A DNA stretch of 64,000 nucleotides, from NCBI GenBank assembly GCA_950295325.1, contig OX485809.1, positions 30,146,144 to 30,210,143 of the forward strand. Direction: 5' to 3'. Shown piece by piece: positions 54,957-64,000 of the stretch; within the stretch, counting starts at the first letter, position 1, and every line of letters begins with the position of its first letter. Source of the stretch: Polytrichum commune. Its lineage: Eukaryota > Streptophyta > Polytrichopsida > Polytrichales > Polytrichaceae. Made by a program: the position numbers and the translations under genes. The notes beneath the pieces are model-generated. The model did no database searches and was not told where the DNA came from. It was given only the letters and a program-made list of their open reading frames with translations.

Positions 54957-55706
54957 GGGGCCATTCACAGTTGGGGTACTACTTTTGGGACAAAGGACTT
55001 AAGGACTTTGTCGCATTGATCTTGGTTTTTATCATGATTTACTATTATTTGATCAATAAATTTTACATAAATAAGTAGATAGTTCATAAGCTTTATCAAG
55101 AAATATTTTTTTTATTATTTAATAATCACCCTAAACCCTAAACCCTAGGCCACATCAATGGCATTTTTTTGCTATTTAGGTGTGCATTGGTGGTCAATTA
55201 TTTCCTGTTATGTATCTTGGTACCTTGGTAAAAGTGTCATGTGTCCATTCATATAATTTTTTTGTCCAATTCTAATACTAGACGTTCCTTTTACGTGTGG
55301 CCGTGAGTATATGTATATTTGGACATGTTTGGTGCCACATGTAAAGTTGGGCAATTGCTATTCAATACATATTTGGTTCTATTGGTACACACTTGAACGA
55401 TGAGTGTGAGGAAAAAATTTGGGATCGTTTCGATTGATTCTTGTTGTCCTTTTCATTCCTTGATCCTAAGGTGAACAATTAAGACAACACTCCTTAATGT
55501 CCTTTAAGGAATCAAAAGGATATCTTAAATGACCCTATTCCTTCTAAATTAGCTTTGTCAGTGTACTTGATATGGAGTATGAAATGTAGGTATGATCCAA
55601 AATATGCTTCACAATGCAAATCTAAGCATACCAAGCATGTGAAGTTATCCAAAAGAGTCTGTTTTCCGTTAGACGGCCAAAAGTAGTACCCCAACCGTGA
55701 ATGGCC
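54957..55706 (-). mobile_element. Telomere-repeat-bearing TIR transposon, copy 3 (inverted)
   Basis: Reverse complement of copy 2 over its full length with few differences. The telomere-like tract appears as CCCTAAACCCTAAACCCTAG at 55130-55149. The two copies face each other across 560 bp, so the locus could form a giant hairpin. No clear target duplication was found. Confidence 0.85.
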
Positions 55707-55960
55707 TCAGTTAATAAAATATTTGATTGATGGAAATACCAGTCAATTTTTTTATTTATAAAGTGAAAATGAACATATATAGTGGATTTTGAACCTTGAA
55801 TACATTACCCGGTGTACTCAATTTGGATTTTGTGGACAAGCACCCTTAGAAATGCAAGGGAACTTCTTTTTTAAATTAGGCATGATGGGCAGGACCTGGG
55901 CCACCCAGGCGGGCTTGCTGAGGCCTACCCCCCTCCCTTCTGGTGTTCCATCTAGTTAGG
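55707..55960. other. Intergenic, upstream of the 56-60 kb unit
   Basis: AT-rich at the left, becoming GC-richer from 55880. No element end was recognised. Confidence 0.35.
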
Positions 55961-55969
55961 AACTCCCCT

Positions 55970-55977
55970 TATAAAAG
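55970..55977 (+). promoter_or_regulatory. Candidate TATA box
   Basis: TATAAAAG in a CCCC-TTATAAAAGGG context, followed about 30 bp later by CT-rich sequence resembling a plant transcription start and leader. Confidence 0.45.
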
Positions 55978-55999
55978 GGTAGCCTTAACTCCTTTATCT

Positions 56000-58900
56000 A
56001 TAATTCACAACTATACTTCCGCCTCACCCCTCCCTACAAAGTCTCTCCATCTCTCCATCTCACTAACGCACTTCACAATTAGGTTTCCACCCAACCAAAG
56101 TGTGCGAGGTGTTGGCCAACAATTAGGGACCACTGTGGGACCGAGATCATCGTTGTCTTCCAAACCTCTTCTAAGCTAACCTTATGGCCTTTTCTCACCG
56201 GCTGGGGCAAACCAACCCGTACATTGGTCCCTTGGAGGCAAGGGCTTAGACATCCAACAATGAACGGGTGTATGGGTTGGTTCCCCCAAATCCTTTCTCA
56301 CCTGACCCTAAGCCTATCATTTTCATGTGATAATCATCAACTTTTACAAAGCTTGTTTCTTCACCTGGTCACTAACTACTCTTCCCCTATCCTAGGTGGC
56401 GTCCTTGCTGGGCGGGGCCTGAACCCGTTAGAACCCACCCTAAATGCCAACCCTTTGGAACTTGCCATGCTGTGCTCCAGGTTCTACGTACCTGTAAAGC
56501 TGTCACAACAGTCTCTGGTCATTGGCCAAGATGCAAACACCGAGGTATTAGTTAAAGTCGCTCTCTCCCCGCCTTTTGTTAGAAACAACCCTTCCTTGGG
56601 CGTGAATATCGAATTGTGTTGTGGGTCTGTTGAATCTGTGGCTTGTTTGTCCGGAACCCTGTGATTTCGACGAGTTTTCTACAGCTCACTGTGAAGTTTA
56701 GCTTGCAGTTACGAAATGGATGACGCTCTGCTGCTGATCGCTTGAATTCGGTACCTGCTAGTACACGAAGTCTTCTCTACTCTTCTGTGCTGCCAGCTTC
56801 ATTTAGGCACTGAAGGGCGGCATTGTATCAAGTTGGATCCCTGTGGGGCGTCGAAGCCGCTGTCCAGGTTGATTTTTGAGCATAATCAGTCAAAATCCTG
56901 GAGTATCGAAGTCCACCCGCCTCCATGTAGATCTTCCGCTTTAGCTTTAGTAAAGTCAGTTGTGTCCTACAGATTCCTCTGAGATGATACGTTGTTCTCC
57001 TGAACTCCCGAACGTCAATCGGTTGTTCTCGAACTCGACTGGTTCATCTGTATCTAGCAGTTGCTTCTCTCCGTTCCTTGATTGCGCCCTGCTGGGCGAT
57101 TTGCAATGTAGTAATTTGCTGCCTGCACTCAAGAGCACTCCGTGTCTGAAGTTATCACTGTCAGGTATGTGATGTTATTTGGGTCGTTTTTCATGTTCTC
57201 CTACTTCTACTGATTAGATACTGATTAGCCTCACCGCAACCGACTCACAGAGATCACCCTGAATGAAAAACCCCAGGTACATCAACCTACCCGAATTTGG
57301 GAAGGGCGCAGAGCCACTTCACTTCGAACTAGCTGTCCACGGCAGGCTTAAGGATTCGGCAATAATCACAGATGAAACCACAAGCAATTCAAAGAGGGGG
57401 AGGAAGGGCCGACTTTTTACTGGAATCCCTCGCTCGGAGCAATTGCGGGCGTTGCCTAGTGGCAAAGAGAAACCCCGGCAGAGACTCAAAACTTGTCGTT
57501 GGGGCAGGCGCTATGAATCCGGCAAGGGTATTAGCAAGGAGCAGGTGTGGACGGAGGTCTTCTGCGCTGCCTCGGTGGTAGAGATTGTGGATAATACCAC
57601 AACGCTGTGTGAATGACGAGGTTAACTCTCTGGCCACTTTTAACCAAAAAACCACTTATTGACCCTCCACCGTGAAAACAGAGCCACTGCACTATTCCAT
57701 AATAAAGCCTTTATTTGCTAGGGTCAGGTGAGAAGGGGCCATTAGCTTAGCTTCTCGACGCTCTCAAGTTGTGTGTTCCATGATGACTTCTCGCTTCCCT
57801 CTCTCCGAAGTCTGCCGACGTTGGGTTAGAGTGTGATGACTCGCATCCCTCTGCCGACGCTGCATGCATTCGAACCGTTTTGGGTTAGAGTACGATGTTT
57901 CACAGTAGAATTCGGAGTTTGTCTGGGTCTTGTTCCTGTGTGCTGTTCAGAAGAATTTCGGGATGGGTGGGTGTACCAGAACTTTAATTTGTGATGAGGT
58001 CTGGGTATAGATGGGGGCTGGGCTATGCCTCCAGTGCATGATGAGACACTGACCAGATGGGGGACATTCTGAGGTTTCGGTGCGCATGACGATGTGAACA
58101 TGCGCTCGATTGGAGGCGTGGTGATCTGTTGGGTTGCTGATCGCTGCTTTGCTGCGGCTGGTTTGGTCATGTCTAATACGAGGTATGTGAAAGAATTTGT
58201 TGCGTAAGTGGCAAGCTACACTTGCCGAGGGAGTTCCCTTCGGTTCAATAGCGGCTAAAGTAAACTTTGCACCGCTGCCGGATCACACCTCCGCCTTCCC
58301 CACTAGATGAGCTGGTGGGGCATCCGAATGTCTGATTCGGGAGTAGAGCAGTCATTTACCTGGCGTCTCTTGGACTGAAGGGAGCTCCCTTGTTTGTTGA
58401 CGTTTTTTGATGCTCATCACGTTCCATGCAAATTTGCTGTGTAAGGATCAGGGTAATGACAAAATATTATTTGTGCATGTGTTTCTAACCTCGTCACGAG
58501 CTACCCGCGATACGATATTCTCCATCTGTCGTTTGCTCTGGCTATAACGGAAACACGTTTAAATACTACTGACCCAACATACCCAGAGATGAGATGTCGC
58601 CAAAGTGCACGGGGGGAAATCATATCTTGGTCTTTATTCTCTTTATTGCTCGACGGACAAAGCAGCAAGTTGAGAAAGTACGAGAGTGTGAAGACATGAG
58701 CTCTGCGATTCACCGAATGCTGGCGGGATTGGCGAATACTTGGTAGATGTGCCGGTCCTCTATCTCTACAAAATTCTGTGTTCTGACGCTTTGAAGCTGC
58801 GAGTAACCTCATACAGTTGACGGAATCGAGTTGAAGTTGATCTCCATCAGCTAACCCCGTCTTGGGCGCTTTGGAGCTGCGAGTAGCCTTACACAAGCGA

Positions 58901-60440
58901 CGCATTCGAGTTGAAGATGATCCCCAAGCGCCAGTCGTATTGTGAAAGGGATAGTAGGCCGATGAGTCTTTCTGGAAACTCGCCCACATAATGATGCAGC
59001 TGCCAGCTTACGTGTATTATTCTTGTTTAGTTGTAATTACTAAACTTGGCTTTAGCTGGTAGGAGCATACACGGATGGAGAGCTATGTCCATCGCAGCCA
59101 CTTGTTCAAAAGGTGGTAGTCAGGACATCGAGGTTAGGGTGGAGCCACGATCGTGAGCGCGAACGGAATGGCTTCATTCACAAGTAGTTATGGAGGTTTG
59201 GATAGTGTAGTCCATCCTGCGCACTGGATTGCCTTCTTGTAACGGAAGAATAAAGTTTGTCGTTGAAAGAGATACTTGTTCTCAGTCTGTTACATCCTCA
59301 CTCTGTGGCATGTCACTGTGGTTTGTGAAGATAATGCCATGGAAGTTATGTAGAACTAACATGTTTTGCGGACTATGTCTTCGTTAAATGTTTGGTATTT
59401 TATATGTTGAACTTGTGGTCTGATGTGATGGTATACTATTTACCGATGTGTTCCCGGGTGGCCCACTGTTAATGTGAGGGAGCGTTGCTGAAGAGCGAGA
59501 GTATCTGTCAATACGTGGGTCTTAACATCTGGAGGAACTCGAGTGGAAGTGAGTGATATACATGAAATGTTGATGGCGGGTTTGGCACAGTTCCATCTTT
59601 AACATGACACTGAAGAGCCTGATGCTAGTGAAGTATTATCTTTCCACAGACGAGCAGCATCTCTTATCACCAAAGAGTTTAGGTGATAAGACAGAATATT
59701 TCATAGGTCCAGTTGTTCATGTTATCAACAACAGTACTGTCAATTTCCTCCCACATATGTTGCCACATGTTCCAATGTGACTTGTCCCTTGCAGGTTGGG
59801 GACTGTTTCCAGCGTGCTACGCTTATTTCTTTCGGTCTGTCCACACTGATGTGTAGGTCTGAGCAATGTGCTGCAAAGCAGTGACCAAAGCAAGTTAATT
59901 GCATCTGTGCATCAGCTTTCTACACGCTTTTCCATTTTCATGCTTGTGCCGAAGGTACCTGACATTTACAGGGTTGCATTCAAAAGTGAACGAGTTTCCA
60001 GCCAGACTTGGTAATAATTCACAATCCTCTTTATTTTTGCTAATCAATTATTGAACCTTGATATAGAAGGGACTGCTAACTTGCCAAGGATTTAGGAGTT
60101 GCAAGTCTTAGTTTTATCTGTGTCAGCATGATAATTTCGATGCTGACCAACTTACAGTTCGACAGAGACTCAATGCCACGCAGTGTCGAAGATGAGTCAA
60201 GTTTGATGCAGCCAGTTTTGTGGTTGTATTGCGCTTTGAAACTGTAGTGCTGCATGCAGATTTGTAGTAGAGCAATTTTGGGTTTCCAGTCCCCACCATA
60301 ATCTCGTGCATGGAGGAATGTCTTTCATTCTCCCGAAGGGACGCGCATTGGAAACGGACTTTCCCATTGTTTAAGGGGCCAACGAACACTGTGCGTAGCT
60401 GGTGGTGGACAAGCATGGGTAGGCCCTCCCAAGTATTTCT
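56000..60440 (+). other. GC-balanced possible transcription unit without an identified protein
   Basis: About 4.4 kb whose base composition differs from the AT-rich flanks. It follows a TATA box and a CT-rich leader. Splice-like sites are CTGTCAG|GTATGT at 57165, ACTCACAG at about 57250, CGAG|GTATGT near 58175 and TTGTCCCTTGCAG|G near 59795. Open frames are short (56224-56664, 57263-57616 plus; 58501-58989, 60123-60446 minus) and resemble no family I know. The frame at 57263-57616 starts ATG with protein-like composition (YINLPEFGKGAEPLHFELAV). It could be a non-coding RNA gene, an old gene whose exons are too short to recognise, or part of a large element. The segment at 56968-57056 is related to repeats at 1.16 and 1.85 kb. 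Confidence 0.3.
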
Positions 60441-60451
60441 ACACATGAGTG

Positions 60452-60680
60452 CACTACACCAAATATGATATTCAGTGTGACTTACTATTTGGATTTACAC
60501 AGTGCTTTATCTTTTTAGTACTGAAATATATGTTTACCAAGTAAAGTTGTCAATGTTCTATAATCATGTCCAAACTACCAATTTAACATTTGTTGGTCAA
60601 ATATGAGATATATAGTAAATAGATATAGGATTTCGTAATTCCAAATAGTAAGTGACACTAAATATCATATTTAGTGTAGT
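60452..60680 (+). mobile_element. MITE, complete copy
   Basis: Ends CACTACACCAAATATGATAT and ATATCATATTTAGTGTAG are inverted, and CTTACTATTTGGA(A/T)TTAC continues the inverted repeats to about 45 bp. Length about 229 bp. It is related along its length to the inverted copy at 824-1042. No coding capacity; the target duplication is uncertain. Confidence 0.85.
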
Positions 60681-60784
60681 AGGCATGGGGGCCTACGTGA
60701 TATGCCAATCTAATACAAAGCCTCCATAGTGGCATGCGCCCACTTCGTGCTAGATTGGCATGTCATTAGACCCACCATTTCTTC

Positions 60785-61668
60785 TAAGGTTGAGGCATCT
60801 ATAACTGATAGAATAAGAGAGTTTGCAATCGTTTAGGAGTAATAACACTGTATTACTTTTCTTGCGAAGAGAAACATGTTCTAAGGAGAATGCAATAAAA
60901 TAACATAAAATTAGTAAAATTCATGAATACGGAAATTGCTACAAATTTTGAAGCAGTAAAGTTAGGGTAACAAATAGTCGATCTATAGGTTCACCCATAA
61001 CTGCTCATCTATATTTTAACACTTGGCTATGACAATTATCAACACTCTTATGAGGATAAGGTCGAGCCATCCATAGTGGACTAAGTGCATTTTAACCGCT
61101 CACTAGGTTCATGTCATCTAATGCCGACATGGATGAGATCTATATTTTTCGGCGAACAACATTCAAGTTTTATATGGTGGCCGCCTATGATTTATTACCC
61201 TCATAAGAGTTTCGACAATTATCGTAGCAAAGGATTAGCATTAAGATGAGCGGTTGTGGGTTGTTCTATAGATCAACTATCTATAACCCTAAAATTTAGG
61301 CTTTAAAATTTATAACAATTTCCATGTTCATGGTTTTCTTTTAAATAATAGCATTTTCCTTAGAATTTTTTTCTCCTCACAAGAAATCAAAAATAAATAA
61401 ATAAATTTAAGTAAATAATAATTCTATTTAAATTTTAAAAATTAAAGAAAACAAAGAAAACAAAAAACTTGGTATCACTCCTCTTACACACATGCAAAAT
61501 ATCTTATTTTATTGGTTAGAGATGCCCCAACCTTAATCAATCAGAAGCTGCCACCACATAAACATCAACTCTATTCGCCTGAAAATATATAGATCACATC
61601 CACATCAGCAATACATACCCCAGTGAGCGGTTAAACGGACTCGGTCGACTATGAATGCCTCGACCTTA
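60785..61668. repeat. Interleaved inverted repeats A-B-A'-B'
   Basis: A (60785-61056) pairs with A' (61197-61535), and B (61057-61185) pairs with B' (61536-61668), both as inverted, diverged copies. A and B both start TAAGGT(T/C)GAG, and A' and B' both end with the complement, so the four segments are ends of one TIR family arranged in an interlocking order. No transposase is visible. The arms are long (about 270 and 130 bp), as in Mutator-like or foldback elements. Confidence 0.75.
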
Positions 61669-61671
61669 GTG

Positions 61672-62138
61672 GGGTTTGATATTTGTGCGAGTTGCACTTT
61701 TTGGTCGGTCTAATCTAGTACGTCTCCTACATTATTGATATCCATTGAAATCATCCAATTCATTTCAAGCTTTTGTTTTCAAACACAGAGTATTTTTTGG
61801 AATACACTTTGTTGGAAGAAGAATGTTAGGAGGAGTTAGGGCCGCTTTACACCTAGAGACCGGGCCAATTCGTTTTGTAAGAGGCTTGAAATCCTCATTT
61901 GTGATTGGCCAAAAGGTTGAAATCGGCCCCAACCCCTTTACACGTAGAGGCCATGCCGATATGGTGGTATGATTTTTCTTCATCAAAAAATGCATGGTCT
62001 GACTTGGCATGAGCTCGTTGAATTGGGTGCATTCAAAATGGAGGGGCAATGTCAGATTTCAATAGAAAAAAAATTAAAACCTTTTCTATAGAATATGATC
62101 TTTTTAACAAACTAGATCCGTTGGATTATGTGGAAATC
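61672..62138. other. Intergenic, no gene
   Basis: Contains TTAGGGCCGCTTTACACCTA at about 61836, reminiscent of Harbinger-type ends, and a loose inverse (CCTTTACACGTAGAGGCC) at about 61935. This may be a tiny decayed MITE of about 110 bp. No coding support. Confidence 0.35.
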
Positions 62139-63130
62139 TGTCGCGCACCTCTCCATGAGGAGTGCCCGAAACACCATGGGCACAAGGGGGACCCCGGAGT
62201 GACACCCGGGACTTGTGGCGCCGTTGGTGAGAGGGCCCAAGTGATCCTAGTGTGGGTGAGGGCCCCGGGCGTTGGGAACGCCTCCCACCCACGAAGACTA
62301 GGAGGCACAAGGGTAAGGCCATGAGCTATGCGTAGCTCATGGCGTGGTGATTCTAGAATGCTCAAGAACACCTCAATCGGAGGTGTGAGCTAGGAGTTAT
62401 GGCCATTTGAGTGGGGCGCTGTCCCGGGACAGCGCCCTGGTACAGCAGTGCCTGGGAGGGATTCCCGGGACTGCCAAGGTTCAAACAGGCATAACTTCCC
62501 CAAGACTTGCTCGAATGGAGCAAGCGAGGAGTCCATCGGCATCTACGTGAAGCGTAGATGAGGATGGAGTGGTTGGTTGTTATGATCAGACATCATACAA
62601 GGAAGTTATGATGGTCTGAAGCTGCTGGGGGGTTCTAGGCCCAGCAGCTAAAGGAAATTGTCCACTTGGCCCCAACTCTTGGTAGGGAGACAAGAGGTTG
62701 GTTGACGGTGGGGTAGGGGCCCCGCATGAAGTCCTAGAGGCTTATAGGGGTGAGGTGGTGTGGCCTCACCCACCCGAGGCCGAACGGCACGGCCTCCATT
62801 GGCATTGGCCTAATGTGAGGCCATAGTTGCCTAGTATGGTTCGGGTTGTTGTAGTGTTGCTCCGGCAACGCGATGATCAACATAAGATTGGACTTCCATG
62901 GATGGAAGTCCACATCTAAGGATTGGTTACCGATTAAAGGGGTTGGTTAGCGATTAAGGGGTGAGTCCCGAAAGCAAAGTAGGAGGGTTGGTTCCCTCCT
63001 ATGAACTATTGGTCCGGGGTAAGAGGAGCTATCCATTAGCATGGCGGAATGCAAATGGTTAGCGCTCGTAACCTTTGGTAGAAATGAAAATTGGCAAGAT
63101 TGTCAAGGGGGGCTAGCAAGGGTTGCGACA
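62139..63130 (+). mobile_element. Solo LTR, family 2, intact
   Basis: Starts TGTCGCGCACC and ends GGTTGCGACA, with inverted TGTCGC/GCGACA ends and an exact 5-bp duplication AAATC (62134-62138 and 63131-63135). Length 992 bp. It carries a short palindrome around TCCCGGGA (62421-62428). The overlapping ORFs on both strands (62049-62371) are shared with other copies only because the DNA is the same repeat. Confidence 0.95.
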
Positions 63131-63212
63131 AAATCTGAACGGCTCTATGCTAGATTATGCTAGGTCCGTTGGATTATGCTAGATTTATTGAATCAGCATG
63201 TCTTCTTGATCA

Positions 63213-64000
63213 CGTGAGACCTAAACCCCCACCCTTAAGCGTCGTAGTCCGGGTGAGAGCCTAGGCTCACATGTGTATGATTAATTGCACTTACCACTCG
63301 TACTTCGGCCCCAATGTACCAACATGTGAATAGCAAAACCAACAGCTTTTATTTAATGGTAAGAGATCCAAGTATTTAGAAATACCCTTAGCTCTTGGGA
63401 TTATCCCTAAGTAAAAGTCACTCAACAACATGTATGCCCATGTTCAAGCCTTGAGGCCGAGACCATGAGCTAGCTAACTAAACTAATTATTCATTAACTC
63501 ATTGAGGCGGCACCAACTACATCTTTTGGCTTGCCATGCCCTCCACACTACCTAACCCCTACTTACTTACCACATTCGGCACACTCTAATTAGCTTCCTA
63601 ATGAGCCCCCCAATACTCTGTTGGCCAACTGCTGGCTCTTCCAGCTTCCCGCATCCCCTTCTCCCATGTTCCTGTACTCACCTCCCAGTCACAATCCCGC
63701 AGCCAAATTTTACCTCTTCCCAACGGCAGCTGACCACCACCAGCACTTTTCCAGCTTCGCTGCCCCTAACATTACCCAACCCAATACTCTTAACTCCGGC
63801 GCGGAGTTCGATGCGGCTCCAGGGAGGTTCGGATGCCAGCTCCGGTGGGTCCATTTTTCTGGCCCTCCCCGTTTAGGCCCCTTGATGACTTTTTTTGGTT
63901 TTTTGTTTGCTAAATTTGGGTTCTACGGCCCCAAATTACTCTAGGAGGCCCCTTATGAGATCAAGTAAGGCCCCACCCAATCAAAAAAATAGGGGGCAAT
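63213..64000 (+). mobile_element. LTR family 1, copy F, cut by window end
   Basis: Starts with a TGTGAG-like CGTGAGACC and the hallmark CCCCCACCCTTAAGCGTCGT, then GTCCGGGTGAGAGCC, as in copies C and D. The right end lies beyond the window. The ORFs at 63601-63944 overlap each other and correspond to the CT-rich middle of this family. Confidence 0.85.

Noticed and set aside
58190-58360. Structured small RNA or tRNA-like segment near 58.2 kb
   Set aside because: The sequence has GC-rich inverted words, but I could not form a cloverleaf or match any known RNA family by eye.

Overview
The window looks like transposon-rich nuclear DNA of a green plant or streptophyte alga. The support is short TTTAGGG-type repeats, GT-AG introns inside coding remnants, long AT-rich intergenic DNA, and plant-type transposons: Mutator-like, CACTA, PIF/Harbinger, hAT-like and LTR elements. 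The species cannot be fixed from the sequence. I found no convincing host housekeeping gene, rRNA, tRNA or CRISPR array. Nearly everything recognisable is mobile DNA, much of it nested. The TTTAGGG repeats at base 1 are part of a transposon and not a chromosome end.

Layout. 1-7.7 kb: the end of a telomere-repeat transposon, a MITE, an AACCGG-rich region with a second MITE, a solo LTR (family 1) with a minisatellite, and a 0.65-kb tandem repeat. 7.7-12.1 kb: a 1-kb LTR (family 2) split by a probable CACTA element, then a family 1 LTR. 12.1-14.9 kb: a broken Mutator-like transposase gene with an intron and a SWIM zinc finger. 15.4-19.9 kb: a decayed multi-exon gene for a beta-class (permuted) DNA methyltransferase, followed by a solo LTR. 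21.6-25.0 kb: two Harbinger-type elements, one with a near-perfect 84-nt hairpin. 25.0-28.8 kb: AT-rich, nothing recognised.

28.8-40.9 kb is the most interesting part. A minus-strand multi-exon gene spans about 40.6 to 30.7 kb. It joins a ParB-like domain (LIDGQHSVEA) to a DNA methyltransferase-like domain and a low-complexity acidic/proline-rich tail. It is interrupted by a 4.1-kb LTR-like element that carries its own intact 690-codon ORF, and by a 1.66-kb solo LTR that landed on a splice donor. Six copies of a 22-bp palindrome lie within this gene, in introns and coding sequence, and I saw none elsewhere.

41.0-42.7 kb holds a BED-finger (hAT-like) remnant. 45.3-49.7 kb holds two more family 1 solo LTRs. 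49.7-52.4 kb is a decayed minus-strand coiled-coil gene region hit by two CACTA-type MITEs. 53.6-55.7 kb holds two inverted copies of the telomere-repeat transposon. 56-60.4 kb is a more GC-balanced stretch with a TATA box and splice-like sites but no identifiable protein. 60.45-61.7 kb has a MITE and interleaved inverted repeats. 62.1-63.1 kb is an intact family 2 solo LTR, and another family 1 LTR runs off the window end.

The elements do not form a pathway. They form a nested record of insertions that can be ordered by their target-site duplications.
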